64,000 bases of DNA from the NCBI GenBank assembly GCA_944990035.1, contig CALYLX010000156.1, forward strand, positions 372,001 to 436,000. Direction: 5' to 3'. The position numbers were made by a program, and so were the translations under genes. Position 1 is the first letter of the stretch. Each line of letters opens with the position of its first letter. The stretch comes from Clitopilus passeckerianus. Its lineage: Eukaryota > Basidiomycota > Agaricomycetes > Agaricales > Entolomataceae. Below, piece after piece: positions 33,599 through 44,171 of the stretch. Under the pieces are notes generated by a model. That model saw only the letters and a program-made list of their open reading frames with translations. It did not search any database and was not told where the DNA came from.

Positions 33599-33606
33599 AC
33601 TCTTTC
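33599..33606. repeat. Target-site duplication, right copy
   Basis: ACTCTTTC, identical to 32767-32774. Confidence 0.9.
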
Positions 33607-34165
33607 CCTCAATTTACAACGACTATTGCGTTCCCTTTCCATGTCAAGTTCGGCGTAAACTCGTTTGGAGCGGAATCGGAATCGGATGACCTTCATCCGT
33701 GAGAATCAGTGAACCGAAGCCCGACCATAACCGCCGACCACCAACAAAGTTCAATTGCAAGCGTTTGAGAAGAATTCCAGACGAGTTGTACAAACTTCGA
33801 CATACAGGCTTAGAAAGATTGAAAGAAATGCCTATAGACCATGCTGAGTACGGAATGCCACTGCTTGAATGGCGAATTTACGGACCTGTACGACGTTCCA
33901 ACCATGCCGCCAGTGAATAGCCTAATAGCCACGGATAGCAAACTCTGTGACCCCATCTCTCTGGTGTCTTGGAATCCTGGTTCATCCTCCCCTAAGAAAT
34001 TAAAATCGACCCCTGCACGCCATCAGAAGGCTTGGGACCAAGCAGGCTCTTTTCCGAACCGCGGGAGGCTGCCAATCTAGCCTCTCTTCATCCAATACAC
34101 CCATCATCATATTCTCGAGCAACTCGCTTCCTCAGCCCGCCTATCGTATAACCGCATCTATTTAT
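33607..34165. other. Intergenic, no gene seen
   Basis: Upstream region of the 34166 gene. A weak match to the shared element (GGACCAAGCAGGCTC) lies near 34035, about 115 bp before the ATG; I do not count it as a secure copy. Confidence 0.45.
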
Positions 34166-35268
34166 ATGATTCTCTCAGGCGTTTGGCGTCCCTTCAGTGG
34201 GATTCCTAATACCATTATTGCGGTCCTCGTCTTGGTCTTTAATCCATGGGTAAAGTATTTGCGTCTGCTCTCTCAAAGACTCAAACCATTGTCTAATGTC
34301 CCATTCAGGCCCTGAACTACTTTATTCATGATCAAGTCAATACGGCGCACGACTTATATATCGAGATTACCGAAGAAGTTTCAATCGCCCTTCAGCGGGA
34401 TCAAGAAACTGCACAACGCGACCTTTCATCCCGATCGGAACACTCTGCTAGTATCACTGCAGAAAGCGATTCGAGCGGTACTTCTAAATCCCAATCTACG
34501 ATACTACCTCCGTGGTTCAAGACAGTTCTACGTCTTCAGGTCTTGGCGTTCTCACCCCTCATCTGGGCTTACTCCCTCCTCGCCCGCTATTGCCACGCTA
34601 TATCTGCCCGGACTCACAAGTTTTTCATGGATCTCGACGCTTGGTTTGAGGCTCAGGAAGAAGAGATGCGTCTTCGGAAAGAGAAGGAAGTTGAGGCTGC
34701 TCTAGCCCAACAAGAAGCGGAAAGCTCAGCATTATCGGATTGGGAACTTTTGGAATACGAGCAAAGTCGAGGTTATCCCCTCGTCACACCCCTTGACGTC
34801 AGCAAGCATCAAGGAGAAGCATTCAGAAGGATGCTCGATGGTCTTTTTGATGGCTTTTTTGAAAATAACTTTCTCTCGTTCGACGCAGAATCAGAGAACG
34901 AGGCGGAGCCGGTCGAGGAGCCAGTCGGGAGACGGTTCGAGTGTCAATGCATATGCAAACGTCGGTGCCGCTGTGATAGCTTGGACTCTTCGGAGATACT
35001 GGACTCGAGCATGTTTGACGAATCAACATCATCATCTGGTTATCAGGGGAGGGGCAGGCTGTTCTCTGAATTTGGGACTATTCATCTGTTCAGCACTCCT
35101 CGCAGGGATTCACTCAATAGGCGGCTTTTTAGGTCTGCCTCCGAATTCGATGCTTCGTTTGTTGGAAGTGACGTGTCTGGATCGTCTGTCTTACTGGCCA
35201 CTCCTATGGGATCTCAACGCCGGCATACTTTCTTTGGCGGTGGCGGAGATGTGTTCTACTCTGGTTGA
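34166..35268 (+). CDS. Membrane-anchored protein with Cys-rich cluster (family member 6)
   Basis: Exons 34166-34249 and 34309-35268, with a phase-0 intron of 59 nt (GTAAAG..TTCAG); 347 aa. A first hydrophobic helix (IIAVLVLVFNPW) is encoded by exon 1. A polar, Gln/Ser-rich stretch follows, then a second hydrophobic helix (VLAFSPLIWAYSLLA, near residue 107-121). After a short charged helix (EEEMRLRKEKEVEAALAQQ) there is an acidic segment and a compact cysteine cluster, CQCICKRRCRC, near 235-246. The tail is Ser/Phe/Gly-rich and lacks the basic PWF end. The coiled coil is much shorter than in the other members. A decayed copy of part of exon 2 lies at 29513-29640. Function unknown. Confidence 0.7.
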
Positions 35269-35435
35269 GGAGTAGATGGACGAGGTTGGGCGGACAAGAA
35301 TTTTTGATTATGGAAATTTTCATTTCAGAACATTACTAGACTATACTTCGCGTGTATCATACAGGTTTCCAATACATTTGTAAATTTCCAACTATTCAAT
35401 TGGCCGAAATATATAAGTTAACATTCACAACGCTG

Positions 35436-36104
35436 ATGAATACAAGTGACATGAGGCAGAGGACCTACAAACCTTCTGGAAAACTCCTTCGATTTGTGGG
35501 TCCACCTGGACCTTCGACTTGCATTCCACCAGCTCTACCTTCTGGCTACACTGAATCTCTCACCATGAACTCTAACCCAGTCATTCAGCTCTCGGCGAAT
35601 AGCATGTATATCGCTACCAATCAGATAATGGCCCAAGTCGGGAAATTCCACTGGACCATCTTCATCACCGATAGCACAGATGCAGCAACCAAATACGAAT
35701 GGGCGGATTTGCCAGCTGTAGCAGGGGAAGCCGAAGGAGTGGTCATCACGAACCCCCGACCAGTACACATGTACTCCGATTTTGGCGTTGTGACATTTGC
35801 CTTCTTCCGTATCACCCAGTTCGCCCCTGCGAGTCCATCCGTCGATGACATGAGGGAAGTCACCAAGAATGTCTTCGACGAGCCACATACCTTGGGCTAC
35901 GCCACCATCCTGGAGAATCGGAAACGTGGTCTGACCTGCCGTACTTGGGCAATGACGGTTTATGCAAAGCTGCAAGCTGCGGATCTTATTACTCGGGAAG
36001 ACAACCGTGACCATATCGAGGGTGTCATCACAGCTAAAAGCACTGAATTGGAGACGAAGCTGGCTGAAGGGAAATTCGAGATTTCAGAGCCGTTGGACAT
36101 TTGA
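35436..36104 (+). CDS. Conserved-looking hypothetical protein (about 220 aa)
   Basis: An intact single frame. Several in-frame ATGs are possible (35436, 35451, 35565). A TATATAAG box at about 35410 favours the second or third. The protein is globular, with no membrane segment. It has a beta-rich middle containing HWTIFITDSTDAATKYEW, a strand/turn-rich segment, and a helical C-terminus (about 60 residues ending ISEPLDI). The HW..F-x-D...AT.Y.W pattern is one I associate with uncharacterised Agaricomycete proteins. No catalytic motif is visible. It lies directly after the 34166 gene on the same strand with about 170 bp between. Confidence 0.6.
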   Translation: MNTSDMRQRTYKPSGKLLRFVGPPGPSTCIPPALPSGYTESLTMNSNPVIQLSANSMYIATNQIMAQVGKFHWTIFITDSTDAATKYEWADLPAVAGEAEGVVITNPRPVHMYSDFGVVTFAFFRITQFAPASPSVDDMREVTKNVFDEPHTLGYATILENRKRGLTCRTWAMTVYAKLQAADLITREDNRDHIEGVITAKSTELETKLAEGKFEISEPLDI

Positions 36105-36734
36105 GGTGATATTGGCAATTCATTATCATGGAACGTGTTCATGTCGGCATTGGCTTAAGTAGGGTCTTCATTTAGTACGTATCCACCACTAGCATGTAGA
36201 AGTTTTGACCGCACTGTGAGATACGCAAAATGCGCTTTTTTGCCGCTGGCTCGAAGGGGAGCATCCAGGAAATTTCAACTAACTATAGGCTGGTGTTCCT
36301 CCTATATGTCAACGACGTGTGGCGAAACAGTTGGCTGCGCCTTCAGTGCATTGATCTGCCATGGATCGACTGAGGCTGTGTTGAAGAACTCCAAATGTCC
36401 CCCAGTCTATCCAATTCTTGATGGTCTCCACGACACATCCCTCCACTCTGTCAAACGATGGACTAGACAGGAAGCCTGCGGCTCGGAGATTCAGAAAACC
36501 TAGACTGTTTGAGTAGCTGGCGCCTCCAAACTCGGCAACCCTCTGTCCGAAGTTGTGAAGTTTTGATTATACATCATGCCATTGCGCTCATTCTGGATAA
36601 TGACTGACGTCTGGACCCTGCATTCCCACCACACCACGAAAACGGCCCTGGACTGCTGGGGATGAACATAAGAACGTGAATGGAGCTGTAAAAAATGAGC
36701 TCTTTCCTTGTCGTCCATCTACCGCTGCAACAAG
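36105..36734. other. Intergenic, no gene seen
   Basis: No domain-like frame. The last 150 bp are the leader region of the multi-TM gene. Confidence 0.45.
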
Positions 36735-38049
36735 ATGTTGGACCCAGTATTAAAGATGATGCTGGCCTACCTGGAGGAATCCGCCCATAGTATGTATGCC
36801 TGCGTTGTGGTGTACTTCACTGTGTATGGTATGTGCAATCCTTTCTTACCCTTACCCTACCTCATCTCATCGTAGGCGTACATCTCTCTCTTTTCGTCCT
36901 ATACTCAATTCAGTTCTAGTGGGTATTCCATTCACTAGCTTCCCGATTCTTGTTCATCTCCTTACAGTGATCGTATGGTCGCCAGAGGCCGGAAGCTCCC
37001 TACCATCGCCATGTTCTCTGTCATTCTCCTCAGCTTTATCAACGCTACAATCGACCTGGCAGCACAAGTAGCCATGCTCACTATCACGCTACAGACGTCG
37101 TTGATTACAGGCGTCACAAATGGGATCCAGACACGTTTACCTGGACTGATCAGCGAAAGGCTCGTCACCCCGAATAGTTTGTCGATTTGGGCCATGGTTG
37201 CTCAGGTACGAACTTTCCGTTTTGAAGGGGATGGTGAACGTTTAGTGAAGATCTGTCTATATAGCCTATACTCAATGACTCTGTGGTGATCTGGAGAGCT
37301 TGGGTGCTTTATCCGCGAAAGAGATGGGTCATGGCACTGCCAATATTCTTCCTGGTGTGCACTATCGGTATGCTGTCTCTCTATATCGAGTTCGCGACCG
37401 TTTCTGATTTCGAGTAGGTATCTCTCTCGCATTCTTCATTTGTACTACCGGTAATTCTGGCTTCGTGTCGACCCTCGAGGGGAAGGAGATCACATGGATC
37501 TACCCTATTGCGATCTCTTTCTCGCTTGCAACGAACGTCACATCGACCTTCCTCATCGGATACAAACTATGGTGCGTCATATCTCTGCCTTATCTCGCAC
37601 TGCGGAACTCTAATTCGACTCTATAGGTCGTTTAATAAATCTCAAGTTCGCATTGAAACTCCAGTCTCAACCAACAAATCGCCAACTTATCGCATCCTCA
37701 TCGTCCTCGTCGAATCTGGGTTGATATACTGTATCTTCCAAGTACGCAACGCTCATAATAATTCATAGCGCCGTTTCTCAGACCTTGTTCCTTCAGATCA
37801 TTTACCTTATTGCAAACTTTACCTTGTATCCCAAAGATTATCTACGCTGGCCATATCTCATATTCCGAAGCTTTGCAGGATCGCTTTCGGTAAACACCCC
37901 GTTTTCGCTCTATCACGGACCTTACTCATGAAGATCTGTAGGAAATGTATCCCGCCCTCGTGGTGTGCTTGGTTCATTACCGCCGGACGACGGCGGATAT
38001 GAACCCACACCAAAGAATTCTGGATAGCTCTGCTACTTGTGTAACATGA
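36735..38049 (+). CDS. Multi-pass membrane protein (about seven TM helices), 8 exons
   Basis: Exons 36735-36828, 36876-36918, 36968-37205, 37265-37367, 37418-37571, 37627-37741, 37797-37889 and 37942-38049. All phases agree, giving 315 aa. Successive hydrophobic segments (CVVVYFTVYGVHLSLFVLY; MFSVILLSFINATIDLAAQV; VMALPIFFLVCTIGISLAFF; YPIAISFSLATNVTSTFLIG; ILIVLVESGLIYCIFQIIYL; and a weaker sixth/seventh) suggest a serpentine topology. A VVIWRAWVLYPRKRW loop follows the third segment. This matches a large Agaricomycete family of 7-TM-like proteins of unknown ligand, often suspected receptors. Seven introns of 47-59 nt. No G-protein motif is evident. Confidence 0.8.
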
Positions 38050-39798
38050 TCACAATCGCCTGACTCGACACAACTAATTATGGAGATGCATACGACGTTT
38101 ATGATCACGACCTTTCGCTGGGCGCATCGTTGGGACTGCCTAGCCTTAAACTCGGTGCCTAATGAATGATGTACTACTGCAGTACTAGTATACAGCACGT
38201 TTAATGTTCTTATCCTTCATCTCAAGCATCATGATGTCTTCTGCCTTTTGCTTAATTTACTGGGAGGTCGACGAGTGGAATGATATTTTGACTGCTCCGC
38301 ACCAATTGTCAGACACTTCCGAACTGTTCGAGCGATTAACTGGCTCTCCCAAGTTACCAGACAAAGAACCAGTCGACGCATTATGGAGGGCGCTTCCGAG
38401 TCCAGGGTGTTAGGCGCTCATCCGAGTGAGCGAAGTTCAAACTCCGAAGTGGGAAGAACCTTCAAGTTCAGCTTGAGGGAGCTCACGCTGCTGCTGTGTA
38501 CCCCGCTGGCCATAAACATGAACCCAAGAATGTTTGGCCGGCAAATCATGTACCGCAATCCGTGAATATGCAGTGTGTAGCTCCGGATTGACCAGTTCTA
38601 CTCCGCCCCTTCTTGATTTGAAGTCCTCTGGAATATCGTACACTCTTCTTGACATCTTGCTTGTCATCTTCCAGGTTTCGTGATGATCCAGAATCTTCAT
38701 CTTGGCCCGAGTGTCTCAAGATATACAACCATTCCGGCAATGTCATCTCCGGCATTCGTTCATTGAACCGGTCTATTGGTCTTTCCTCCAAGGGCTACCG
38801 ATTTCTCCTGATAAACTGCCGAAGTTCGTCAGTGACTACTCTAGAACCCTTTCACCGCTATCTGCCCTCTTGGCATTGTGGCCCTCTGCAGCGACGCTTT
38901 ATGCGACTAGTTAGTCACTAGTCTCTTGTGTTCCATGATTGAACTATCTAGCTGAGGGCCTCGGAGGAGTTAACTACACCAGCCGATGGCGACAATCTCA
39001 TCATCAGACAGTCATGGGATTCTCCCCTCGCCAATCTGCATGGACGCGTTCTCTTAGCTATGATCTGCCCATCCAACCTACCACATGTCAGGCTACGATG
39101 GATAGTAGTGGCCTTTATACCGGTACTATACCAACGCCTGTTAGCCTCATGGCCAATCCATCGCACTTCCTTCATGATTAGGTTTGTTGAACTTCACTCA
39201 GCATACATCTCAAGGGTGCCTCTCGGGACGAACCAAAATACACTTGAAGTCGAATGGCGGGAGAACGATTGAACACGGGCTAGCATGTGAACCATCTAAC
39301 ATGTTCAATGCATTCACTTCTGATGTTCAGAAGTCTCACTAGGGCCTGGAACATATCGCACGTCAACGTTTCTTCCAACCAGCCAATAGCTATCACCTTC
39401 TTATTATATGTGAACTCCGGCGATTCAATGACACCGGAAAATCTGGAGATAAGACGCGTGAGTTGAACTTCATTTCCGTACTCATTGTGCCTATGCCGAG
39501 GCACTGGCAATGTCGTTCATCATGAGTTCTTTGTATGGTGGCGATTGGATGGCCCTGGCGCATTTCATGGAGAACGTACCCTCTTTTCATTTCTCCGGGC
39601 ATAGCCTGCTGTGGTCTCGAACTTGTATCTTGACGCAATTCAGTTGGGGCACCTGCTAGCCATAAAACTTATCGACGGTACCAATATATGAATCTTGTTC
39701 AAGTGAGGCATATAAAAGCTTGCACAGAACGACAGATTATTGTCAACCAGCCTCCGATTGCTTTCTACACTCCATCTGCTCATCTACGTCTGAACCCC
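38050..39798. other. Intergenic, mostly unreadable
   Basis: Several open frames on both strands (for example minus 38791-38546 and 39510-39280), none with a recognisable domain or consistent splice chain. Probably decayed sequence. A clear TATAAAAG at about 39713-39720 is the promoter of the next gene. Confidence 0.4.
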
Positions 39799-40522
39799 AT
39801 GGCTGCTATCTTCCACTCCCCTTTCCAGCTCACAGCTAGGTGAGCCTATGTCATAATTCTAATTTATAGAACGTATTGAGCTCACGGGGACGAAAACAGC
39901 GGTGGCTCTAACAGTGTCATCACAGGCTTCGTCGACAATCCGTTGTCGGTTGACCTGAGCAAGCCGGTGACCATTACGGGCTGGGCTAACACTTCCGACA
40001 GCCTAGCCCCGCGCACTTTCATATCCATCGAATCCCCTGATTGCAAGACCTCCCTCATCAATGTGGCACTTCCACCTGGTTCCATGAAGGTATACTTCGC
40101 GTACATGGTGAACACCACGCAGCGCTATGATGTGTACACAACTGCGCTCGCTCCAGGACCGAATGCCGATTTTCACCTTGCCTTGACTCTCCACGATGGG
40201 ACCGCTACGGTCTATATAAACGGACAGAAGCAAGCTGCTGTTGCCATCAAGCCTTTCTTCAACCCAGAAAATGTAGGTTGACGTCGTATTGATAATTCAG
40301 TGTTCTGACCTCTACCTTAATGCTTAGAAACGGGTTGTTATCGGAAGGACCAAATATGAGAATGGGGGGACCGCTCAATGGAATGGACATATTCGTGAGG
40401 TCAAAGTCTTCGAGTATGCTCTTAGTGATGTGGGTCATTTCTTTAGAACGTGATGTTCGTCTTGCTGACATTTAACCTAGGCGGACATCCTGAAGGACTT
40501 TGAGACCACTGCCAGTGCTTAG
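39799..40522 (+). CDS. Small LamG/concanavalin-A-like lectin-fold protein
   Basis: Four exons, 39799-39839, 39900-40272, 40328-40429 and 40481-40522; phases agree, 185 aa. The protein has the jelly-roll pattern of LamG_3/ConA-like domains: an early PVTITGWANTS strand, a central FHLALTLHDGTATVYINGQ (the typical W/H..T-x-D-G-T-x-x-x-Y-x-N-G-x turn), then VVIGRTKY and WNGHIREVKVFEYALSDADI near the end. There is no signal peptide, so it is probably cytosolic or exported non-classically. Such proteins bind carbohydrate or protein surfaces; the ligand is unknown. A TATA box lies about 80 bp upstream of the ATG. Confidence 0.8.
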
Positions 40523-41870
40523 TAAACGAGTCATTCGACGCTTCTTATCTACGCCCTACCACTTATAATTGGTTGTACAAATCGCGGTCGATGATCTTGT
40601 CTGTTGTATGCTGAATTGATCCTATCTGGATATGATGTTTTTTTGGTGTTCGGAATTTAACGTTTAGTTGGCGTTTGATTATCTGTGACACCTGTGTGTT
40701 ATGATACCGTACGGCTTATAAGAGATAAAGTGAGGGCTATGCTCTCAAGCTTCGGGTATGATGAGCCAATTGGTGGTGAATTTTCCTTTCTGTAGCCTCC
40801 GAGTCGACGGTTCGCTTGATTTGCAAAAGTCACCGTATTTTGGTGCACAGTATCGCTGATCCATTGCACAGCGGCTGTACTAGTGAGAATAAAGGATAGT
40901 TACCGCCTTGAGCTAGAGAGTGGGAGTGCTGAGGGTTCGTCACGAATGGTGCAAATCTCGATCGAAGGAAACTGGGCCTCTACAAATGGAGTATGGATCA
41001 TAGAAAATGGGTGGTAAAATCACGTCCCTTCTCACGTTTCTCAACGATTTGCTGGCATTGAAAGGCATACGAGTCCAAATGCACCATGGCCATCTCGTCA
41101 ACACTGTTGTAATTTTAAATTGACGCGTCGCGAAAGTTTGGATGAATTTGCGGAACGTCCTTCACGTGATGGTAGGCGACGCACTGACCACCTTCATTCC
41201 TTGACACCATCATCGAGCAGCTCAAGCTCAATCTCCAATGTTCAACCTTCAACCTTCGCGTTCATGCCCACGAGGAGACCTACTTGACCAATTTGCTTGT
41301 ACTAGCATCGGAATGAGCTTCGGCCTTGAAAGCTCTGCGTATGGCTGTACTCTGGCCATAGACTAGCTAAAATGCTTCGTAAACCATCGCTAGAATCGCT
41401 TCCACCATCCTGGGTCGCCAGGAGCTCCCAGATTACTTTGAGCAGGCACTTGTTGGGGATCTGCACGGCCGTACCATTGAGATCCAGACGAACAGCTACT
41501 GCTGAAGCTGGAGACACTTGGTGACTGTTGGCCGGTCCCGTATTCCCAACCAGACGACCTTGTCGTCAGTGAAGCAGCGTTACATAGATGCCTGAGGGCG
41601 TTCTTTGGTATATGCCTAACGCAAACGATATTTCGAAAGATGAATCGATGCAACGTAGCGTCGGTACGTCTTGCCATGTCAAGTCTCAAGAAAATTTTCG
41701 AGCTGAAATCCCGGTTTAGAGGCTTCTTTACCGGTGGGCTTACCAAACTTTCGGGCGCGTACTGGTCCCCGTTCTCTCATCCACCTTGAAAACATCGACA
41801 CCGAAGCCCTCCGACTCAGCACCCCTAGGTATTAGTACCAAAACGGCTGACATTTGGACTTGCACTGGGA
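40523..41870. other. Intergenic, with composite motif
   Basis: No supported gene. Contains GACGCGTCGCG at 41122-41132 and TTCACGTGAT at 41161-41170. A minus-strand frame around 41746-41390 has no recognisable features. Confidence 0.45.
41122..41170. promoter_or_regulatory. GACGCGTCGCG plus TTCACGTGAT
   Basis: Another copy of the composite, with 28 bp between the two words, about 790 bp before the next coding start. Confidence 0.4.
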
Positions 41871-41887
41871 TCAAACAAGCACAATCG
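41871..41887 (+). promoter_or_regulatory. Shared coiled-coil-cluster upstream element, copy 6
   Basis: TCAAACAAGCACAATCG ends 2 bp before an ATG at 41889, 32 bp before one at 41919 and 68 bp before one at 41955. Spacing in the other copies (52-95 bp) favours the last. Confidence 0.65.
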
Positions 41888-41954
41888 TATGGACCTTACA
41901 AAACGCAAGGAGGCGGACATGGGTGCTTTCTTCAGTACCACCACAATCTTCGCG

Positions 41955-43037
41955 ATGGAAGTCTTCCGACGCATCCTCCGATTCATAAGCATGATCTTTT
42001 CTGCCTTCCCTGCCATTCCAAGCCTCACCGATAGTGGCACTGCACTTAAACCCCCATCTCCCCCGGACCCTGACCCCAACACAGCGCATGCCACCCTACA
42101 ACTCCCTGAGCACCTCCAATCCACTGCTCGCTTCGTCACTCGTCGCTGCTATTCTATGGGTGGGGCGATCTATGAGCTTGCACGAGATTGCTTCGAACGC
42201 ATCAGGGCTTACTTCGCGAACGTCGCTACCCACCGTGCTGAAGTTCGGCGGTTGGAAGAGTTGCATCTCCAGTTGAAAAGAGACTTGGAAGCAGAGATAG
42301 ACGAGGATGAACGTGGGATCAGTCAGGAGTTGCAGGAGGAGCTCATGGGAAGCGACGGCGAGGAGGACGAGTACGATGGCGATGATGAGGATGAGGAGGA
42401 TGATACGGACTCAGACATGGAGGAAGTGGAACTCGTGGATAAGGAAGTGCAAACGGCGGATTCAGAAGGTGGAGAGGAGGGGAAGGAGGGAAATGAGACG
42501 AAACCTACCCGAGAGGCGGAGCAGAAAGATGATGACCTGGGGAACCTCAAGATGATGACGAAGGCTGAGCAGGAGGCCTGGTTTGAAGAAGGGGAAAGCA
42601 TCAAGACGGAAATGTCGAATAATTCGGAGGAGTTCAAACAATTGAACACGGCGTGGAAGGTGTACAAGAAGGCAAAGGCGGAGCTGAAACAATATCGGGA
42701 ACAACCAGGCTTCAACCGTCTCGAGGCCTGGCGAAAAGGGAATGCCCTGAAGGTGGAATGCACACATCTCCATGCCCGGAACGACGACCTGAAGGCTACT
42801 TCGGACTTGCTGACTGCCCGGGTCGCCAAGTGGCGGGCTGCCCGCACCGAAGGGGAGAAGGCCGAGAACAGGGAGAAGGCTACCGCCGTGCGCGAGGAAC
42901 TGCGCGAGACTGGGTCAGAGATGGTACTCTTCGTGGATGCGGTGTTTCCAGGCAAAAGAAACTTTCAAGATACCGTTTGGTTGATCATCCAGCGCAATGT
43001 TACATGTCATCGATTAGTCTCTTCAGGTATGTCTTGA
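41955..43037 (+). CDS. Acidic coiled-coil protein with N-terminal hydrophobic helix (family member 7)
   Basis: About 360 aa from ATG 41955. In-frame ATGs at 41919 and 41889 exist, but promoter spacing argues against them. A short hydrophobic helix (FRRILRFISMIFSAFPAI) sits at the N-terminus. A charged helix at about 75-115 is followed by a very acidic run (GSDGEEDEYDGDDEDEEDD) and then Glu/Lys-rich helices to the end. The terminal residues are uncertain. The frame stops at 43037, but a good intron (GTATGT at 43027 to AG at 43089) would replace the last few residues with VGILGR and a stop at 43107-43109. No PWF motif. Function unknown. Confidence 0.65.
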   Translation: MEVFRRILRFISMIFSAFPAIPSLTDSGTALKPPSPPDPDPNTAHATLQLPEHLQSTARFVTRRCYSMGGAIYELARDCFERIRAYFANVATHRAEVRRLEELHLQLKRDLEAEIDEDERGISQELQEELMGSDGEEDEYDGDDEDEEDDTDSDMEEVELVDKEVQTADSEGGEEGKEGNETKPTREAEQKDDDLGNLKMMTKAEQEAWFEEGESIKTEMSNNSEEFKQLNTAWKVYKKAKAELKQYREQPGFNRLEAWRKGNALKVECTHLHARNDDLKATSDLLTARVAKWRAARTEGEKAENREKATAVREELRETGSEMVLFVDAVFPGKRNFQDTVWLIIQRNVTCHRLVSSGMS

Positions 43038-43109
43038 GCTTCTATACATGTGGTGTAAAATTTGATTGAAGCTTCCAGCAAACTCTCAGTTGGAATCCTA
43101 GGAAGATAA

Positions 43110-44060
43110 ATCACTTCTTCTGTTGTTGTTCTGGGTCCTGCATAAATGTCCTGCGTTTCTATTTGCACGCTCTTCAAGCTAGTATCTGTCACTATCAGTA
43201 GTCACTTTCCTTGTTTTCGTGGTTAAAATTGCATGAAAGCCTTCCTGCGGTTCGTTCCGATACAATCACAATACCAGGGGCCAGAAGGAATCTGATAACA
43301 CCAGCTCCCGTAACTAGGGCGTTGAGTATGATATTGAAGACTTTCTCGCCAGTCCTATGGAACCTACGTGCCAGCACAAGCAGACGTGGACACCACTTGG
43401 ACTGGCGGCGACGCGACTGGCCGCTGGCGAGCCAATTAACGCATCTCGTGACCGTGAGCCGATATCCGACAAGCAAGGAAGCCGGCGCTTCCGATGACTC
43501 AACTTGCACCGAATTATCACCAAGACCTTGCCATTCCAATACCCTGCTCAACAATCCTCAACGTTCAACTTACATGAAAGTAGGAATATATTGGCTGCTT
43601 ACAGAATCCCACAACGATGGGCTTCCATGGCAGAGTTCTCACCGACCCAGTCATGCCTCAGTGTAAAATTATTACAGCAAATCAACAAATCGTGCGGCCG
43701 TTTCCAACTTCAAGCTTCAAGCTTAAAGTCACACAACGCCGATGAAGAACTAGCCGACATCTCTCAGAACTATGCCTAAATTTGTTTGGTACAATTGCCC
43801 ATCGGGTAGCAAACCCGCAAATGCTGGAGGTCTGGGCCACAACATTCATGGAAGCTGAATGACATACATCTTTCGCTCTGGGCTGTATAAGCTGGAATTC
43901 ATCATCGCTTGTACGTATTTATTATCTTGATCTATTCAAACTCTTTCTAATCGATATTTTCTAGCCTTTTTAATTTTAAAATTGGGTGGAAATGTAACAC
44001 ATGCGGGAATTGATCCTGCTCTCTTGTTGAGCAACGACGGACACATCGATGGTCTCCGAA
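43110..44060. other. Intergenic, possible relic
   Basis: No supported gene. A minus-strand frame at 43554-43195 with a hydrophobic segment and a following polar frame to 43007 may be remnants of a membrane-protein gene, but no splice junction joins them. Confidence 0.35.
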
Positions 44061-44077
44061 ACAAACAAGGACAATGC
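44061..44077 (+). promoter_or_regulatory. Shared coiled-coil-cluster upstream element, copy 7
   Basis: ACAAACAAGGACAATGC lies 95 bp before the ATG at 44172, with a clear TATAAAG box at 44094-44100. Confidence 0.6.
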
Positions 44078-44171
44078 ACCCGTGGCGTGAACTTATAAAG
44101 CCTGGGAAGGGGACTATCCATCCTTCAACCACTCTCGATTGCCAGAGCGTATAATCTTGGACTTTCGTCAG

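Noticed and set aside
34031..34050. GGACCAAGCAGGCTC as an eighth copy of the shared upstream element
   Set aside because: Too many mismatches to the core; spacing to the 34166 ATG fits, so it may be a decayed copy, but I do not count it.
38437..39638. Several minus-strand frames suggesting a gene between the multi-TM and LamG-like genes
   Set aside because: No consistent exon chain, no domain and no promoter signal.
42323..42955. Long minus-strand frame (210 codons, Ser-rich) opposite the acidic coiled-coil gene
   Set aside because: It is the antisense of a Glu/Lys-rich coding sequence, which routinely gives open Ser/Leu-rich frames; no promoter or domain.
43007..43554. Two minus-strand frames with a hydrophobic segment, resembling the end of a multi-TM protein
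   Set aside because: No splice donor joins them in frame and no family motif is certain; noted only as a possible relic.
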